6,746 nucleotides of DNA. Origin: Rubrivivax sp. (GTDB taxonomy: Bacteria; Pseudomonadota; Gammaproteobacteria; Burkholderiales; Burkholderiaceae_C). The stretch covers positions 1 to 6,746 of the forward strand of contig JAIXSD010000034.1 of NCBI GenBank assembly GCA_027484885.1. Reading direction: 5' to 3'. The notes below the pieces were generated by a model, which worked only from the letters and a program-made list of their open reading frames with translations, did not search any database and was not told the origin of the DNA. Shown piece by piece: positions 6,044-6,746 of the stretch (its first letter is position 1; each line of letters begins with the position of its first letter). Position numbers and translations under genes: made by a program.

Positions 6044-6746
6044 TCAGGCCCAGCGGCGTTGCTGCAACAAGGGGCTGACGCGATAGCGCTCGCTGCGGTA
6101 GGCGGTGAACAGGGCATCGAGCAGCTCGACCACGCGCTCCGCCCCCAGCAGCGCCAGCCACTCGAAGGGCCCGGCCGGGTAGTTGACGCCCAGCTTCATC
6201 GCCAGATCGGCGCCTTGCTCGTCGCAAACCCCCTGCCAGACGGCATCGCTGCCCTCATTGACCAGCATGGCCACGGTGCGCGCCACGGCCAGGCCCGGCA
6301 CATCGCGCAGCTCCAGCAGCTCCCAGCCCAGCGCATGCCAGAGCTGGCGCACAGCTTCGCGGGCCTCGGAAGAACAACGCGGGCCAAAGGCCACGGCCAG
6401 GCCGTCCACACGATCGGGCGCCACAGGCCAGTCCATCACCGCCAGCTCGCCGTAGCGGCGTTCATGGGCGATCTGGGCGGCCGTGCGGCCATCGCTGAGG
6501 TGCAAATGCACCTCGCCCAGCACCAAGCCCACCCAGTCGGCCGATTCACCACGGCTGAAACTCAAACCTCGATGCGTGAACCAGGCTGCCAAGGCCTCCA
6601 CCAGCGGGCCGCGCCCGACCAGGCTGAGCGGCGGCAGCGCGGCGCTGACGGGCTCGAGCGGCAGCGGCGGCGCGGGCGGGCCGGCGTAAAAGCCCTTGCC
6701 GACCTTGCGGCCCAGGCGGCCACCATCGACCAAGGCCTTTTGCACC
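6044..6746 (-). CDS. paaH: 3-hydroxyacyl-CoA dehydrogenase (PaaH/PaaC type), C-terminal part
   Basis: Oxidises (3S)-3-hydroxyadipyl-CoA to 3-oxoadipyl-CoA with NAD+ in phenylacetate degradation, or related hydroxyacyl-CoA substrates. Only the last 234 or so codons are in the window; the NAD-binding domain lies beyond the right edge. The visible part begins at the end of the first 3HCDH domain (GGRLGRKVGKGFY, residues 8-20 of the visible part). A Pro-rich linker and a less typical middle section follow. The second 3HCDH domain (about 148-215) contains RDVPGLAVARTVAMLVNEG and LAMKLGVNYPAGPFEW. This two-domain C-terminus is what distinguishes PaaH-like proteins of about 500 residues from short beta-hydroxybutyryl-CoA dehydrogenases. 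It converges on the IclR gene and shares its terminator. Its product would be the substrate of the thiolase in this window. The paaH assignment is by domain layout and context; a general fatty-acid enzyme is possible. Confidence 0.82.
   Translation of the reverse strand, partial: VQKALVDGGRLGRKVGKGFYAGPPAPPLPLEPVSAALPPLSLVGRGPLVEALAAWFTHRGLSFSRGESADWVGLVLGEVHLHLSDGRTAAQIAHERRYGELAVMDWPVAPDRVDGLAVAFGPRCSSEAREAVRQLWHALGWELLELRDVPGLAVARTVAMLVNEGSDAVWQGVCDEQGADLAMKLGVNYPAGPFEWLALLGAERVVELLDALFTAYRSERYRVSPLLQQRRWA

Noticed and set aside
4830..6227. A 465-codon minus-strand open frame across the IclR gene and the terminator
   Set aside because: It runs through a bidirectional terminator and opposite a conserved regulator, overlaps the dehydrogenase end in another frame, and its product has no family features.
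6743..6745. GTG at the right edge as start of the dehydrogenase
   Set aside because: The codon falls within the first 3HCDH domain just before its conserved GRLGRKVGKGFY, so it is an internal valine of a gene that continues beyond the window.

Overview
The window reads as chromosome of a high-GC betaproteobacterium. The best guess is a Burkholderiales member of the Roseateles/Rubrivivax/Leptothrix type. This rests on strong G/C preference at third codon positions, the pairing of a PcaF/PaaJ-type thiolase with a PcaR/PobR-type IclR regulator and a PaaH-type dehydrogenase, and HD-GYP and PAS-GGDEF-EAL signalling proteins. The genus is an inference. There are no rRNA, tRNA, CRISPR or insertion-sequence features.

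Left half, minus strand (1-2950): a two-gene cyclic-di-GMP module. The upstream gene (2950 to 1673) encodes a DUF3391-like/HD-GYP phosphodiesterase. The downstream gene starts at a GTG overlapping the first gene's stop (GTGA, 1676-1673) and runs off the left edge. It encodes a PAS-PAS-GGDEF-EAL protein whose synthase signature is GADEF, while the c-di-GMP inhibitory site (RxxD) and the visible EAL motifs are intact. Neither protein has an obvious membrane segment in the window.

Middle (2951-4607): a divergent intergenic region of about 350 bases carries a cluster of three AGAAC/GTTCT half-sites, a plausible operator for an IclR-family regulator. It is followed by a complete 400-residue 3-oxoadipyl-CoA thiolase gene (3297-4499) that ends in its own strong intrinsic terminator.

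Right part (4608-6746): a 580-base non-coding stretch holds a good sigma70-type promoter (4636-4664), a potentially structured pyrimidine-rich leader, and a second copy of the 9-mer TGTTCTAAT next to a 15-base palindrome. The IclR-family regulator (5082-5960) follows, and meets the 3' end of a convergent 3-hydroxyacyl-CoA dehydrogenase gene (6044 to beyond 6746) across a bidirectional terminator.

The metabolic logic is that the dehydrogenase makes 3-oxoadipyl-CoA and the thiolase cleaves it to succinyl-CoA plus acetyl-CoA, the last steps of phenylacetate, adipate or beta-ketoadipate catabolism. The IclR regulator, sharing a sequence element with the thiolase upstream region, is the likely controller. 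I found no clearly new biological system. The most interesting signals are the shared operator-like elements, the long regulator leader and the degenerate-signature c-di-GMP pair.
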